DNA of 64,000 nt, taken from Topomyia yanbarensis (lineage: Eukaryota; Arthropoda; Insecta; Diptera; Culicidae). The position numbers and the translations under genes were made by a program. Positions within the stretch are counted from its first letter, which is position 1. The number at the start of each line of letters is the position of its first letter. The notes beneath the pieces are model-generated. The model ran no database searches and was not told the DNA's origin. It saw nothing but the letters and a program-made list of their open reading frames with translations. Of the stretch, positions 12,007 through 27,656 are shown piece by piece. Location of the stretch: assembly GCF_030247195.1 (NCBI RefSeq), contig NC_080671.1, forward strand, positions 428,916,539 through 428,980,538, given 5' to 3'.

Positions 12007-13616
12007 ATGAAGATCCACGCCATAATAATGACAACTTTATACCTCCTCCCTAACCTGCTCTACGCCCTCCATTCCATCTAAATTACGAACTTACACCTCA
12101 ATCCCGGTCTCTTAACCCTCCAAGACGGTTATAGTTTCTTGCAAATAGGCCAACATAAGCTTTTCCACATAATTGAATTAGAAAGATACACGCCTATTTT
12201 CGAGAAACTCCTAACCAGTATCAAAGAGATCGAAACACTAGGTAACTTCACGGAGATGACAGGCCTTCTCAAAGTCAAACTTCACAACACTCACAAAATT
12301 CTAAAAGAAATGCTCCCGAAAAGATCAAAAAGAGGATTAGCTAATTTTATAGGAGCTGGTATCAAACAAATCACAGGAAATCTCGATAACGATGACCTAT
12401 TAAAAATATCGCAGGATCTCCATGATTTACAAAGTAGCAATACATTATTAGTTAAAGAAAATAATCAACAAATTAAAATTAATACGCAACTGCAAGATAG
12501 AGTAAATCTGATTCTAAATCACCTTAAAAGCCAACAAGAACAAATAACTAAAAATCTCATGGTAGCCAGAAACGAAATCGACACTAGAAGAATCTTTTCA
12601 TTAGTCAGACAAATTTTCAATGTGAATTTAAATCTTGATCTTTTAACACAACACCTACAAGAAATATTTGAAGCCGTAAAACTGGCAAAACTAAAAATAA
12701 TTTCAAAGCACATTCTGTCATCTGAGGAGCTAGATTTCGTCACCGAAAAATTTAAAGAAGGAGGAATAGTGTTTAGTAGCACAGATGAGGTTTACGACTT
12801 CTTAGAATTGTCAGCCTTTCACAACGGAACCAAGCTCATTTTCATCGTTTCAATACCTGTAGTCGAACATGCAATTTATAATTACTTTCTTTTAGAACCA
12901 ATACCCGTAGGGAACAAGATACTAAAGCTACCAGCGCAAATTGCCATCCACAACGAAGCAGCAACATATTTCATCATTCACAAGTGCCAACGAGTACAGA
13001 GAAACCATTTATGCACCCCGAACAATCTAGTAAACTTCACGAGTGACCCATGCTTTTCTAAACTGTTGGAAGGAACATCTGGAAATTGCACCTTTTCAAA
13101 ATACACCAAGCCAACTGAAATCGTCCAACTCACGAATAACCATATTTTGCTCAAGCAAGTTAATTCCGTCAAAGTAGAATCATCCTGTGGTATGACCAAT
13201 AGAAGTCTATCGGGCACGTTTCTGATCGAATTTCATAATTGTTCTATAAGTCTAAATAGCTCACGGTACAACAATGTCGAACTAATTAGAATAGAACCAA
13301 TGGTCGTTCTGCCTTTCGATGGACTTGTCATACACGAGAAACATCTTAAGACAACCTCGAACTTACAAGAAATCCATATAGTCAACCGGAAAATGATCAA
13401 TGATCTCACCTATACGAATAACTTAAAGACAGGCGCATCAATTACCATGTCCACTTTAAGCATTGTTGCAATAGCTATCGCGTTGTTCCTTATTCTACGG
13501 AAAAGGACACGCAGCATTCACCAAACAATTAAAATTCAGACAGAGACAGCCACAGAACATAACACACCAACCAAGGATAATAAGTTAGAGCAAGGAATGA
13601 ATCGGGACGATTCAAT

Positions 13617-13631
13617 TCGTAAGGAAGGACG
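13617..13631 (+). promoter_or_regulatory. polypurine tract
   Basis: AAGGAAGGACG lies immediately before the 3' LTR, where plus-strand DNA priming is expected. It is a short, imperfect tract and is also part of the env coding frame. Confidence 0.6.
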
Positions 13632-16420
<2,789 letters not shown>

Positions 16421-16574
16421 ACCTAAAAGGGCGATTTGCTTAGGTAGGTCCGAATAGCCCCGGGTTCCCCTATCGTTTATTTATTTCTTGCAACTTTTCA
16501 AAAAACGTCCATTTCAAAGCTTAGTCATAGATTAAGGATTGTCCTAATCGATAACCAATACGTCATCTCAACGT

Positions 16575-16800
16575 TCAACATTCTCTACCAGCTATCATTT
16601 TATTTATCTTGTTAGAGGTTATAGTCAGACCGATTCTCACAGCGATGATAACTTTCTTTCTTTGCACGCTAGATCTTCGTATTACACCTTCGAGCACAAT
16701 GTGAATGAATAGATGAGAGAGTGCATCACCTTGCTTCAATCCACCTAACGTCATAAAAAAGTCGGATCTCTCACGATGAGTCCGCAAAGAGTATACTCAG
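16575..16800 (-). pseudogene. RTE-type reverse transcriptase scrap
   Basis: The minus-strand reading includes MTLGGLKQGDALSHLFIHIVLEGVIRRS, close in form to the RTE-clade RT block GLKQGDxLSxLLFNIALEGxIRR. About 70 residues are preserved and neither end of an element is visible. It belongs to the same clade as the element at 32 kb but lies in the opposite orientation. Confidence 0.75.
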
Positions 16801-16879
16801 GTTCATTCCAGGGTTAGTCGTAGGGTAAACATCTGGTCCGTCGGTAATTGTCGGTAAAAATTAGTCCAAACACTAAATA

Positions 16880-17431
16880 GGGTAAGGTGGGGCAAATTCG
16901 ACCTAGTAAATAGTTTTGGCTGTAAAATTCTTATTTAACATCGGATCAAGTCGCTTTATATGCCAAATAAAAGGTTAAACTTCTAGTCAACTTTCTGTAT
17001 ATAACTTTTTATTCGTATCTTGGAAAAATTTTGAGATACAAGCGTTTTACGAAAACGTTCATTTTTGCTGTTGGTGGGGTAAACCCGACCCCTTATGTTT
17101 TTGGTTGATTTAGTACAGATATTACCCAAATTTTATGGTTTTTCAATGAAGCAAAGAATTTAAAGCTACTTACATTTTTTATGGAATCACTTTAACAATC
17201 AGAAATATCCTGTCGTCAATGGTGCACAAAAATCAAATCAAAAGTTGTAAAACACGCTTATTGTTGTTTGAGCATCTCAATGTAGACTAATAAAATGCTG
17301 TCATACCACCATTATGATTATTTTCGATGCTCTATACGACAACATTGATATTAGTTCGCGTAGCGCTTTCGATTTTCGATAACAGAGGTGGGTCGGGTTT
17401 ACCCAACGGTCGGATTTGCCACACCTTACCC
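16880..17431. mobile_element. 552-bp TA-flanked MITE
   Basis: Left end GGGTAAGGTGGGGCAAATTC and the reverse complement of the right end GGGTAAGGTGTGGCAAATCC are inverted repeats, with TA directly outside both (16878-16879 and 17432-17433). The motif ggtaaacccgac recurs inside near both ends. There is no coding capacity. It lies between the RTE scrap and the I-type fragment. Confidence 0.85.
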
Positions 17432-17433
17432 TA

Positions 17434-18300
17434 TGATTTGATTCGAATTACTAGGGTCGACTTGTTATCGTTCCACAATCCATTCCACGAAATATCCGTT
17501 CTCATACTGATTGAATTTAGGAAGAGATAGATGAGGGACATATAAGGGAGATCGCGGCTTGCCATAACATCTCGAACTGGGACGTTGAGTAGTATTCATC
17601 AGACCCGAAGGATATTCATTAGCTGAGACCTGGCGGAACTATACTAACTGCACGCCCAGACAATGTGTTCGATATCGCGATAGCCGTCGCCACAAGCGCA
17701 CGAGACCACTATCCACGAGCCCAATACGCCGAAGATGTACATCCAGCTTGTAATGGTTTGCCATGAGTCGGGACATCACATGATTGAATAATAATATTCT
17801 CTTTAAGTTGATTTAAAATAAAAATATTCTCAAAAAAAAAAAGTCACGACCCACATCCATCTCCTTGAACCAAGATTTCGTCGATACCTTCGGGACTATG
17901 GAATGTAGTCACCTTCCTAGTTTACCATTGCTCCACGAAATTCGCCAACTTTCGAGGGTTCTCTGATGGGTAATACTGAAAAATTCGTTGATGGAGAAGC
18001 AGGTTACAGCTAAGAAGCCCACCTTCTCATTGCCCGGAATAGAGCAATGAGAAGGAACCCATACCAAGGTAATAGATGTGTCAGCTAAAGCACTCAGTAG
18101 CTTCCGTATTTTTCCCAATAAGTACGAGGAGTGCCTTCCATGTTTCGTCGAGCGAATAGCGTCAATGGAATTGAGGCTTTCCGAAACGATGAAGTAATGG
18201 TCTGTGGGTAATTTGGCAACGACTCCAAGGGTATACTGAATAGAAGCTTGTTCAGCGGTTAATATTCTGCGCCATATAACTAAAGCACAGGGACATGAAA
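17434..18300 (-). pseudogene. I/Loa-type non-LTR element: RNase H and tail fragment
   Basis: The minus strand from about 18270 reads LTAEQASIQYTL (RNase H Glu), HYFIVSESLNSIDAIRS, ALADTSITLVWVPSHCSIPGNEK, then a Cys/His tail (HYKLDVHLRRIGL, CACGDGYRDIEHIVWAC). This is the C-terminal RNase H plus zinc-like tail of an I-type ORF2. The second catalytic Asp of SDS has become Glu (SES), and frames change several times. It keeps the VPSHCSI loop that the 3-kb copy has lost, so it is a different family. It is truncated at both ends. Confidence 0.8.
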
Positions 18301-20820
18301 CGGGTTTGAGAATTGAGTTCGACTAACCTCTCGAAATTTTCAATCATCAGTGGGTTAAAGATATCGCATCGAACGAGCAATCGATATGATTTTTCAGCGG
18401 GAGAATGCCCGACGAGACTTCAAGACTCATCGCATGGATTGACTGCATGCAGTTACTATTTACCATCAAACACTCAAATCCATATCAAAAATAGAATTCT
18501 GAGATATTTCCAGTCCTTTTCGTAGAAAAAATTAAACTCAACTTGTTCCAGAACAGAAAACCAACAATAGCTCAAGCCAGATGTGAAACATCAAGAAAAA
18601 AACGGGTCATAAAACCAAGCCGTGAATTTTAAATATTTCTCCTTCCTAGAAGTAAAGGACACCGGAAGTCCATTCAATGTCAGTAGCAGCAGCAGCAGCA
18701 CTACCGGCAACGTCGTATCTGTTAACTTGCACTAGCATAACCTCGCTCCACTTCCACCATCCTGCAACCGGGCTGCCATAAAGTGCACTACTGTTAACCA
18801 CACTTTTCAACCACATCAGCTACAGCCTCATCCACCCACACAGACACAAACCGAGACACACCAGACCGGAGCTCTGTAGTTGCTTTTACGCCATGGACCA
18901 TGGTTTTTCTTTTTGTCGTCTCATTTTATATTCAAATCATGTCCTGGGACTCAACCATCTTTTAGTTTTCTGTTCCAGACCCCGGAGGTGCCCGGCGGTG
19001 GATTGGTGTCACCACAGATCTACCTCGGAACACGAGCTGCTAGTTGGTCTCACTGGCTGAGGCTGCCGACCAGATTGTGTAAAATAACATCAAGCCGAAC
19101 AAAGGATTCGGAAATCTACCGAAATGTTGAGGTTTAGGTGTTTTATATTTTTCGGTGTCAGCAAATCATCTGATCCGTAAAATGCAGCCGGAAATTGGCA
19201 TCCATTACGACGACGACCACCACCACACCCTACGGTATTAACATAGATCATTCCCATCATGCACAGCCGGGGTGAGTTCAAAGAAAGCCTTTGCTTTGTG
19301 ACCCCCCCCCCCCTCGCCAAGAACAGCTTGTGCCGGTTGAAAACGATAAAACATCGTCGCCGCGACAATCGGACCCGGTTCGTGATGGGGGGCCGTTCGT
19401 GGAGTGCTAATAGATAAAAGAAACGGGATGCATGCTGCATATATGCAGATGCGAGCGGTGCGCGCCTGCATCGTATGCAGTACGTGCAGCGCATTCCCCA
19501 AACACCGAGAACCTGAGGTTTGTGTGTAGTAGAGCAGGGCGTTTTGGTTGGACGTGGTTGGCAGTCGGTGGCGGAACAGACGGGCATGCAGGGCGGAAAT
19601 GCATGTCGCTTGGCGCCAGAACATGACACTATCGCAAGCGGGTGCTGTTCGTGAGGGCATTGGGGTGCAGCATCTGCAACAGTAGGTACGACTAGGCGAA
19701 AAATAGTTCTTCATCCGAGTGGAATGGTTGGCGAAAGCAAAAGCGAGGGGCCGGTTTTTGGAAAGGTTCCGGGTGGCGGTCGGAAGTCGTTTTTATTAAG
19801 CTTTTCCATAACGGCGAATCATTCTTTCGGTTTTGTCTGCATACCGGCTGTAGATTTAAATGTTTGATTCAGTTTGCGGGTGTTTTTTTAAAGTGTGTGT
19901 GAGAGAGCGGGGTTTGGAATGTGCACGTTTCTCTATCTGTCAGACTAACTGTGGCTGCGTGTTAAGTGGGGGTAGAGGGTCGTTCGACTTGATGGGTTTT
20001 AGAAGCTGATAAATGGTTGCGGAACGACTTTAGGTGTGATTTATGATGGATTTTTGTCAGATTGTTTGCCGTGTAGAACAGGGAACCGGTGAAATATTTC
20101 ATTTTGTTCAACGAAGCGGTCGGATTGTTTAAATGTATGCTAAATCTGATGCCAAAAAATATTTGCTAACTTGAGGAAAGAGCCTTGGTTGAGCTTTAGC
20201 ATTTAATTGAGGAGGGAAGCATGTCGAAACTTTTTGTGGTAATGGTTCTCGTTGACACAGACAGATTACCAAACGACAAATCCGGCCGCCTCAATTGGCA
20301 TTAATTTGTTCCGCTCGCCGAACACTCGCAACGTCTTTGACCTTTGGTCCATAATTTACGATACGCGTACAGTAAGCCACTTTCAGAAGATTTTATCAAA
20401 ATAGCCGAAATAGGGTGGGAAAATATTTAATTAGTCTTAACTTGCCCTGTCCTCCGAAGATAGCTGAAAGGGTGTACGCCAACAAAGGAAAACTTTTCGG
20501 ATCCTCGAGACCACCTTATCTGTGAAGAAAAACTTTACAGCCAACTGTTGGAACATCAAAAATAACCATTGTCTTTGTGGGAAAGGTTTTCAAAACGCGC
20601 TGGAATATTTTTTCTCTCAAATACAAAAGCTTAATTGTCCTGAAGAGGAAAACGCAATCCGGCTAGAAACGAAGACGTGGAAATTACTCCGCAGTTCCTT
20701 GGACGACGACTTTGACCCGAACCGGATGGGTAATAATGGTACACTAATCTCATAACAGTAAATCACTTTTAATGGTGCCGAAATTGTTGGAACGCTGGAT
20801 GGCGAAGGGGCGACGAACGA
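18301..20820. other. unassigned DNA, possibly host intergenic or intronic
   Basis: No gene recognised. It holds a short CAG run (about 18688-18706), a C10 run near 19303-19313 and several mutually overlapping frames on both strands at 19.1-19.7 kb that lack family features. Base composition is more GC-rich than its surroundings at 18.65-19.7 kb, which may mean nearby exons or conserved non-coding DNA. Confidence 0.35.
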
Positions 20821-20824
20821 CGGT

Positions 20825-20828
20825 GTGA

Positions 20829-20860
<32 letters not shown>

Positions 20861-20866
20861 ATGATC
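20825..20866. repeat. (GAT)n/(GGT)n microsatellite
   Basis: About 42 bp of GAT then GGT triplets. A related GA run (gagaga) lies at 21363-21382. Confidence 0.9.
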
Positions 20867-21945
20867 TTCACTTTTCCCAGAAGAAACGGTCCCAAACCGT
20901 GGAATCTCAGTAGGCTACCTGTTAAACATTACGAAGAAAGCCCCGTACGACTCGTACCAACCAACCAGACTCTATTAGACAGACGCGTTGGAAGTAGGTC
21001 GGCAAAATTCGCACCAAATTCAAATTAGGTCTGTAATCTCATTTTCCGCCGGACCTGGGCTTCATTTCTCAAACGTAATGCCATTTCTTATTGCTATTAA
21101 GATATGCAGTACACGACGTGGCAGTAATGAAGGAAAAGATCAACGGAGTGATCTTTTTATGATCCCTTGGCGCGCCCAACCCAACCGTCCCTATTTCTTC
21201 CACCCAACCATATTTCGCAAAACCGTGTGCTTCATCAATTGTGACGGGCGAAATGGCGGTTTAATGTATTCGCTTCGCCGGGTGTGGTTGACTACCGACC
21301 GACCGACCTACCTACTGTAACCTACCGCAAAAAAACTGGCAAGAATCGTTCGTCCTTGATGCGAGAGAGAGAGAGAGAGAGCGAGCAAATGAGAGAAGTT
21401 TGCATCTTGAGCGGGACATAAAAATAATGAAAAGTCATAAATTTTGAAATTTCCACATTAATGGTGGCTATAAAATGACGCGGGGGCGAATGTGTGACCG
21501 GAATTGTACCGTTGCCATTGCGCCGAGTTCGGTGGCGGATAAAGCAACGCGGTTATGGGATATCTCATTTTTTTGTGACCGAGAAAAATTTAATTCCAGA
21601 ATAAAAGTTATCGCTTGCTCATTCGCCATGCACACAATGCGTTCCAAGTTGGATTGATGCAATGTATGTAATGGTATTTTAAGCTGAAAAAGCAACGTAC
21701 GTACGCTGATTTTAGTTACGTCAAAAGCGTACATGAGCGGCTGAGAGCAAGAGTGGGTTAAGAATTCACTGCGAACAAACATGGTATACGTTTTATTAAG
21801 AGCAAAACCGGCTCAAGTACCGGTCAGATCAGAAATGGGATAAAAAAAACTTTAGCGCAAAATGATTTTAAAAAACTAGGTGTACCACTTTCGCCCTGAG
21901 AGGAGAAATATTCCATTTTTAACCGAAGAATGGATTCAGAAATTA
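20867..21945. other. unassigned DNA
   Basis: No convincing gene. Frames up to 110 codons occur but have no recognisable motifs. Confidence 0.35.
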
Positions 21946-22915
21946 TTTATCACAAATCAGTGAAAACCATCATCAATGTAGGTGTCATTTGATAAGGGGT
22001 GGTCAGAAGACAACGGAATTTAATGATTAACGCCGTTTTGAAATCCAAGGAGGAGCTGATTCTGATTCTGACGTCGAAGATGTAAAATTCAAAATGGCGG
22101 ATCCAATATGGCAACTGTGCTTGGCTGCGAGTTTTATGGTCATTGTAACAAAATTCGCAAATTTCGCAAAAAATAGACGCCATTTTCAATTTTAAATTCT
22201 GTCAGAAACGTAATCAGCGACCCCAAAAACCACATAATCTATTTTTATGCTAGTTGAGAAGTTATCCGTGTCTCTCAGAATGTTTTAAAGAGAAACATAA
22301 TAATAAACTCCATTTTTGCACATTTTGATAATTCTTTCAAAAAACTTATCTTCAAAAAATTCTGCAAAAAACTATTATTTAGTTTAATGTTTGAGACACA
22401 TGATTTTTTTTTGTTTTGGATCTCTAGTACTTTTAGTTCAGACAGAGCCGAATTTATTGTAAAAAAAACGAGATTTTCGAGTTCTAATTGTTTATAACTA
22501 ATAAGTAATTGACAAATTCACATAATTTTTTGTTCTAGTTGTACTCCTCACATCCCTAAGAGTTAATTAAAAGAAAGAATTCGTATTCATATGTCACCGC
22601 TTACTAGAAATCCAATAAAAACTTAGAAGAAGTAGGTGGGACGTATACGTCCCACTGCGTCGCAAAGGGTTAACGCCATTTTGAAATCCAAGACGGCGGG
22701 TGCTCAGTAGACATTGAAAATCGATGATTAACGCTATTTTGAAATCCAACATAGCGATATCCAATTTACAGAAAAAAGAGAGAACTATTATCAACATGGT
22801 TGTCATTTGAAAGGGGATGATCAGTAGACATCGGAAATTAATGATTAACGCTATTTTGTAATCTAAGATGGCGACTTCCGGGTACCGGAAAATAAAGAGA
22901 GCCATCATCAATACA
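21946..22915. repeat. ~120-bp interspersed satellite-like repeat, interrupted
   Basis: Units contain attaacgccattttgaaatcc, then gatggcgacttccgg, then atcatcaa and tgtcatttgaaaggggtg. They occur at about 21960-22110 and 22670-22915. The middle (about 22200-22670) is foreign. Its right edge, a palindromic GTGGGACGTATACGTCCCAC at about 22636-22655 and then gcaaagggTTAA, looks like one end of a TTAA-type element. The core phrase is shared with the array at 57 kb. Confidence 0.65.
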
Positions 22916-24255
22916 CGTTGTTTGGAACAAAGTTGTGCTTGAATTGTTCCATTGTAAAAGACTTAGAAGAGGATTTCGCGAAGATATCTATTCTTCCTGG
23001 CCGACTAGCCTACACCATTCCTTCCTTCATGTTCATTGCTCTACATACACTAAATGAATCCGTCACATGCCAGCACTCTACAAACTAAAAAGTTTCTGCT
23101 GAAACCCATCAAATATTTTAAAAAAAATCTAAATTTTGAACGAAATAATAATTAAATTGGCTCAAATCCAAGAGGGTGAATGTTTTGACGTTTCTTTGAA
23201 AAATGAGTGAAGCCAACATAAGCTGGCTTTCTGGCTCGGCTAGTTGTCAAAAATGACAGCGAACGCGCTTTAAGCAACGTTCACATTGCTACGAGCCAAT
23301 GTTGTCAACTCGACCTGAAACTTTTTGAATGCAAACAAACTTCATTTTGATGTGCTTAACTGGTACTCAGGTTATAAAAGCGTTCGGATTTTGTGGAGAA
23401 GAAGCGATGCAAGAGAAAGCGTGAATTCTCATATATTGTTATTAATTACTTGTTTTGATTCCAACTTTTAAACAGTGTTATACAGTTCATGTGAACAGAC
23501 CTTGAACATTTGAAACGTAGCTAGCGCTACTGGCATTTGGTGGCAGCTTCAGGCAACAAACAGTTTTCACGGGGCTGCTTAAATCACATTCCATCAAATA
23601 AAGCAAACCTGTTCAGCGACGGCTAACTACCCTGTGGAATTTGTTTTCTCACATATCCTGGAGTGATACCCCTTAGAATGTACAATGTGTATTTGCAAAT
23701 TGTCCAATTTTGTTTGCATTCTAAATGACGTTTACATATGATAGTGGATCTGATAAGGCAACCTTGTTTTCTTTTTTAAAAGTTATATGTAACGTTGTTT
23801 GTCCTTAAATTGTTATTTAAAAAAAATCAATATTTTTTTCCGAAATTTCCTAAAGTTTTAGGAATGAAAAGAATCGATGAATGAAAAAAGGACTGCAAAA
23901 TAAAACTATAAAGCTTGTCCTATACAAGAACTGTGACTGTATTGTCTAAAACATGATTTTTAAGCATCGGTCTGGTTGTTTACCGCACACAATAGAAAAC
24001 TTTTTAAAATTTTAAAGCAGTTCCAGATACTAGTTCGGTTTTCCATCGCAGCTTTCTGTCTGATTTCTTTAATCGGATTCGATCGCTCATTGTAAATAAA
24101 ATGACCAGATGAGCAAGACGGTTTGATTCATGAAGTGAACTGTAGAAAGAAATGTTTGATTAATTATTAATCCAAATGTAATAAGAAATTAAATATTTCA
24201 CGTATCGCAGTCCTACGTCTGCAATTCGTACAACCCCATAGGGCTGTCCCTTGTA
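22916..24255. other. unassigned AT-rich DNA
   Basis: Nothing recognised on either strand. Confidence 0.4.
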
Positions 24256-24328
24256 GTTTTTTGATTATAGAGGTTTTAACCTTAAGGTCATTCGCCTCTT
24301 CGGGTTAGAAGAATCTCTTATAATAGAA
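24256..24328 (-). repeat. 3' part of a tRNA-derived SINE (family B)
   Basis: The segment attatagaggttttaacc...cctcttcgggttagaa is nearly the same as the 3' half of the full copy at 55.77 kb. The tRNA-like head is missing. Confidence 0.75.
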
Positions 24329-24605
24329 GTTAATAATTGATGCTTTGTATAGAAAATTTTCCATGTACAATTATGACACGTCATACAAATTTTGTCATCA
24401 ATACACATCTATGACACGTGTTAGGGCGACTTTTGTTTATTTTTAATAAAAACTCTCAATATAGTTAATCGAACTTCGTAATATTTTAGAGACTAATACA
24501 GAATAGATAGAAGTATAAATTGTCTTCTATGAATTGTTTCTACCATTTAGAAACTTTAAAAATCGTTTTTCTCGAAATGTGCAAAATGGTGCTTGTCATA
24601 AGATA

Positions 24606-24765
24606 GCACAACAGCGACGGTATGCGGATGACCTAAAAATCTTGAACCGTATGACGACACATTTCTTGCAGTAACAGTTGAATATTTTTAGCATTTGGTA
24701 TAACGATAATCGGATGTTTCCAAATCCCGCAACATGTTCAGCAATGACTGCTTATTCTTCGATAG
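24606..24765 (+). pseudogene. non-LTR reverse transcriptase scrap with YADD box
   Basis: Plus-strand reading RRYADDLKILNRM (aspartates at 24627-24632), then after a TAA near 24672 FSIWYNDNRMFPNPATCSAMT. This pairs the catalytic box with the WCxxNxxxLNxxKC block that follows it in CR1/Jockey-type RTs. The intervening helix is shortened and both ends are lost. Confidence 0.7.
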
Positions 24766-24969
24766 TGTTCCGTGAAAGATCTTGCAGTGTTATTTTTGCC
24801 ACTACGACCACTATTCAGGTCATCTTTTGTGGCCGCCCGTGTTTATTCTACAAACATGTTACAAAATTTGAAAATCGGTAGACGCTGTGGATTTTCGGTA
24901 GCGGTGACATCTCACACAGTTGAACCATATGTTCGGGTACCCGTATGGTGTCTAAATACGGCTTGAAAA

Positions 24970-26830
24970 GTGGGTGGTTTTGGACTTAGTTCAATACTGC
25001 TGGGTGCGACGTGTGTGTGCTGTTTGAGAGCTTGCGTTTGAAAAAAAAAAAAATTATTTTCGTGCTTGTAGGTACGTAGGGTAATGAGCCTACGGGAACA
25101 CATGTTTCATATTTCGGATATATGTGATACGTTGTTTATCACTAAGGCATCTGACAATATGCTTTTGTAGTTATTTTTAAAGCACGGGCGGACTCAACTG
25201 GATTTGTATCTACAGAAAGGCGGGGATTAGTTGGAGATTTTGCAGAGCGGGGAGACTGAGTTATGTAAGAGCAGTTTTACTTTTGATTTATTTTCAAAAA
25301 GTAGCAAGATAATGGTAGTCAAGCCAAAAGTAATGCAATCCGACTAATCCTTTAGGGCATATTCAGCAGCGTAGTATTTTATATGGGAGTTTCAAAGTGG
25401 AATTGGAACGGAAGCAATCACATTCTCAGCAGAGCTTGTTGATTTAATGTTTCGAACAGTTTTGTTTAGAACTGTGTAACTGATATATGCTGCCGTTTTC
25501 TTCGTTGATTCATTTAATACACCTTTAGGACTGTGTTTGGAATATAATAAGAGTATTCAGCACATAACTCAGGTTCGATAGATTGGGGAAAATAATTTTA
25601 AGTCAAGTAACGACTTAAGAACACGTGTTCCAGTTCTAGATTCATAATTTTGACAGTTCCATAATATAAAACTGAACATTTTAAAACTAAAACCTACTCT
25701 AGCAGCAGCAGTTTGAGCGGGTGTTCTGTTTTAGTCTAAAAATCGTATTTAAAATTCATGCTATATCTTAAGCGTCAGAAGAAAACTGAAGGCTGAGAAA
25801 TATAGAGAGGAAAGTGATATCTGAGAAATAAAGTAGTTCGAAATTCAAGTTTAGAAATGAGAGGTGAGATATGGGATGTTAGAGGTCGATGATTATGACT
25901 GAGCTTCGTGGTGTCTTAAAGTTTTCGTGCGTTGAAAAACGCACGTAGTTTCAAATTGAGCATAACTACCACTAAATAGTATGCTGGATGTGTGTGTGTG
26001 TTTGCTATTTGAATAACCATCGAGAGGCCTGATCAAAATGCATGGGAAATACGCATGGTTATGTCTGAGTAGGATGATGACTGATACTTCATATTTGAAA
26101 GGAGCTACAATTTATCCGCCAATCACTTAAGGAGGTTCTCATAGAGTAAAGAGCAGTAATACTTTCATCATTAAATTAGGAATTCACTTTACCCGATACT
26201 CTTTTTACCATCCTAATCTGTATATTATTATTTTTTAATTCCCATTACATAGTCCTTACATTTATTTGTCCAATTTTAACTCGCCAGGGGAATAATTAGG
26301 CACTGGGTGGAAAATACCTATTGTTGATTACTCTCGCCGTAGAGTGTATTTGTTTATGCAACATAACTCACCGTTGTTTTAGAGTGAAATTTCATTTAAA
26401 TTATTATACATGAACGTTGTTGTTAGTCCAGGAGTAGTATTTTTGTTGTATTTAAGTGTATGAATAATATATTTAGAGCTTTGGTAGGCCACCAAGAAGT
26501 GTGCTAACTATACGACGAGGCGGTTTGTCGTTTTGTTTTGATCGTGAGCAAGGCTGCCATCGTAGTTCAGAAAATTTCGAACCATGGTGATAGAACGACG
26601 TCATGTTTGTTTTTGTTCTGTTTGGACGTTATCCCGTTGAAACAATCCACAGTGGATTTTTTTGCGAAAATCGTGAGATCTATTAATTACGACTAACTCG
26701 TTAACTTTGGGTCGGTGACGTCTTCGGAAAAATTTCTGGACATTGCAAGCCTTTTCGTACGGTGTTGTGATTTTAATGATTAACCTCCCTAAAAGTGGGA
26801 TATATTTTTCAAATTTTTATTACAAGTACA
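24970..26830. other. unassigned AT-rich DNA
   Basis: No gene seen. Only short poly-A/T runs and a short GT run near 25990 stand out. Confidence 0.4.
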
Positions 26831-26832
26831 TA

Positions 26833-27072
26833 TGGTCGGTGTTAAGTCAGACCGGAAAACATCAAAAAGTGAGATAATGATAGCACTGGATAAAAAATTT
26901 CGTCAGCTACATTTGACTTTTGCCAGATTTGAAATATGTAACAATAAACAATAATTACGGCAAAAATTTATTTCCAATCATAATGTAAAAGATGCAGCGA
27001 TTCTAACTTTAAACTCGTTTTTCTCGAAATCAATATTTTGTCACTTAGTCCGGTCTGACTTAATACCGACCA
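26833..27072. mobile_element. 240-bp TA-flanked MITE
   Basis: Left end TGGTCGGTGTTAAGTCAGAC and the reverse complement of the right end TGGTCGGTATTAAGTCAGAC form terminal inverted repeats of about 26 bp, with TA outside each (26831-26832 and 27073-27074). It has no coding capacity. Confidence 0.88.
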
Positions 27073-27513
27073 TATATTAAAATTATGTCTTCAGCAAAGT
27101 TGTAGAGCAAATTTTTGCCAATAACTTTGCTGAAGACACAAAGTCTTCATCCATTTTTGTAGACAACCCTTTGAAAGCCAATTCACTAATTTAACTTTTA
27201 AGTATCATCCTGAGAAGTTGGGTATGTCCCGTAAAAAGGTTTGAACGATCAACATGGACAATTTTTGTATATTACAACATTTGTTGATTTCGTGTATTTT
27301 CGAAATAATTCAACAATTTCTGAAAAATATAGTGTTCCAAATAGTGATTGGTTGTTGACGTTGAAACGTCTGAATTTACGTCAATATTGTTTTTTGGGAT
27401 ACTTATCAAAAATACAAAACTCCATTGCCATTTTCTGCAATGATTTTAGTAATTTTTCCTCGTAAAAGTGAGATTTAAAAAAAAAATTATTTGTCAGTAG
27501 AAATAATCTGACT

Positions 27514-27656
27514 GTTTTGGTGGTATTAAACTGGGTAAACAGATTGAAATTGTGAGTTGAACGAAAGCAATCATGTGAAAAAAAATTCCCTAGAGGCAGG
27601 ATTCTAACCTGCAACTTGGGACTCCGACACCGGAGTACGATAGGCAATGAGTTAAA
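27514..27656 (-). repeat. tRNA-derived SINE, family A, copy 1
   Basis: On the minus strand the copy reads box-B-like GGTTAGAATCCTGCC and ends in the family's conserved 3' block (AACTCAC/CAATTT, CTGTTTACCC, ACCACCAAAA). It matches the copies at 30.24, 30.72 and 58.98 kb over ~140 bp. It is a decayed copy with an altered box A. Confidence 0.8.

Noticed and set aside
12139..12141. Start of env at the TTG codon 12139
   Set aside because: The same frame is open back to 12082 and the splice-adjacent ATG at 12007 lies upstream in frame; TTG is an arbitrary start.
19090..19714. Overlapping minus-strand frames of 158-179 codons
   Set aside because: Several frames are open at once in GC-richer DNA, with no family motif and no start or splice support.
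20522..20755. Small Cys/Asn-rich plus-strand frame as a secreted peptide
   Set aside because: No signal peptide or cysteine framework; it ends at a simple repeat.
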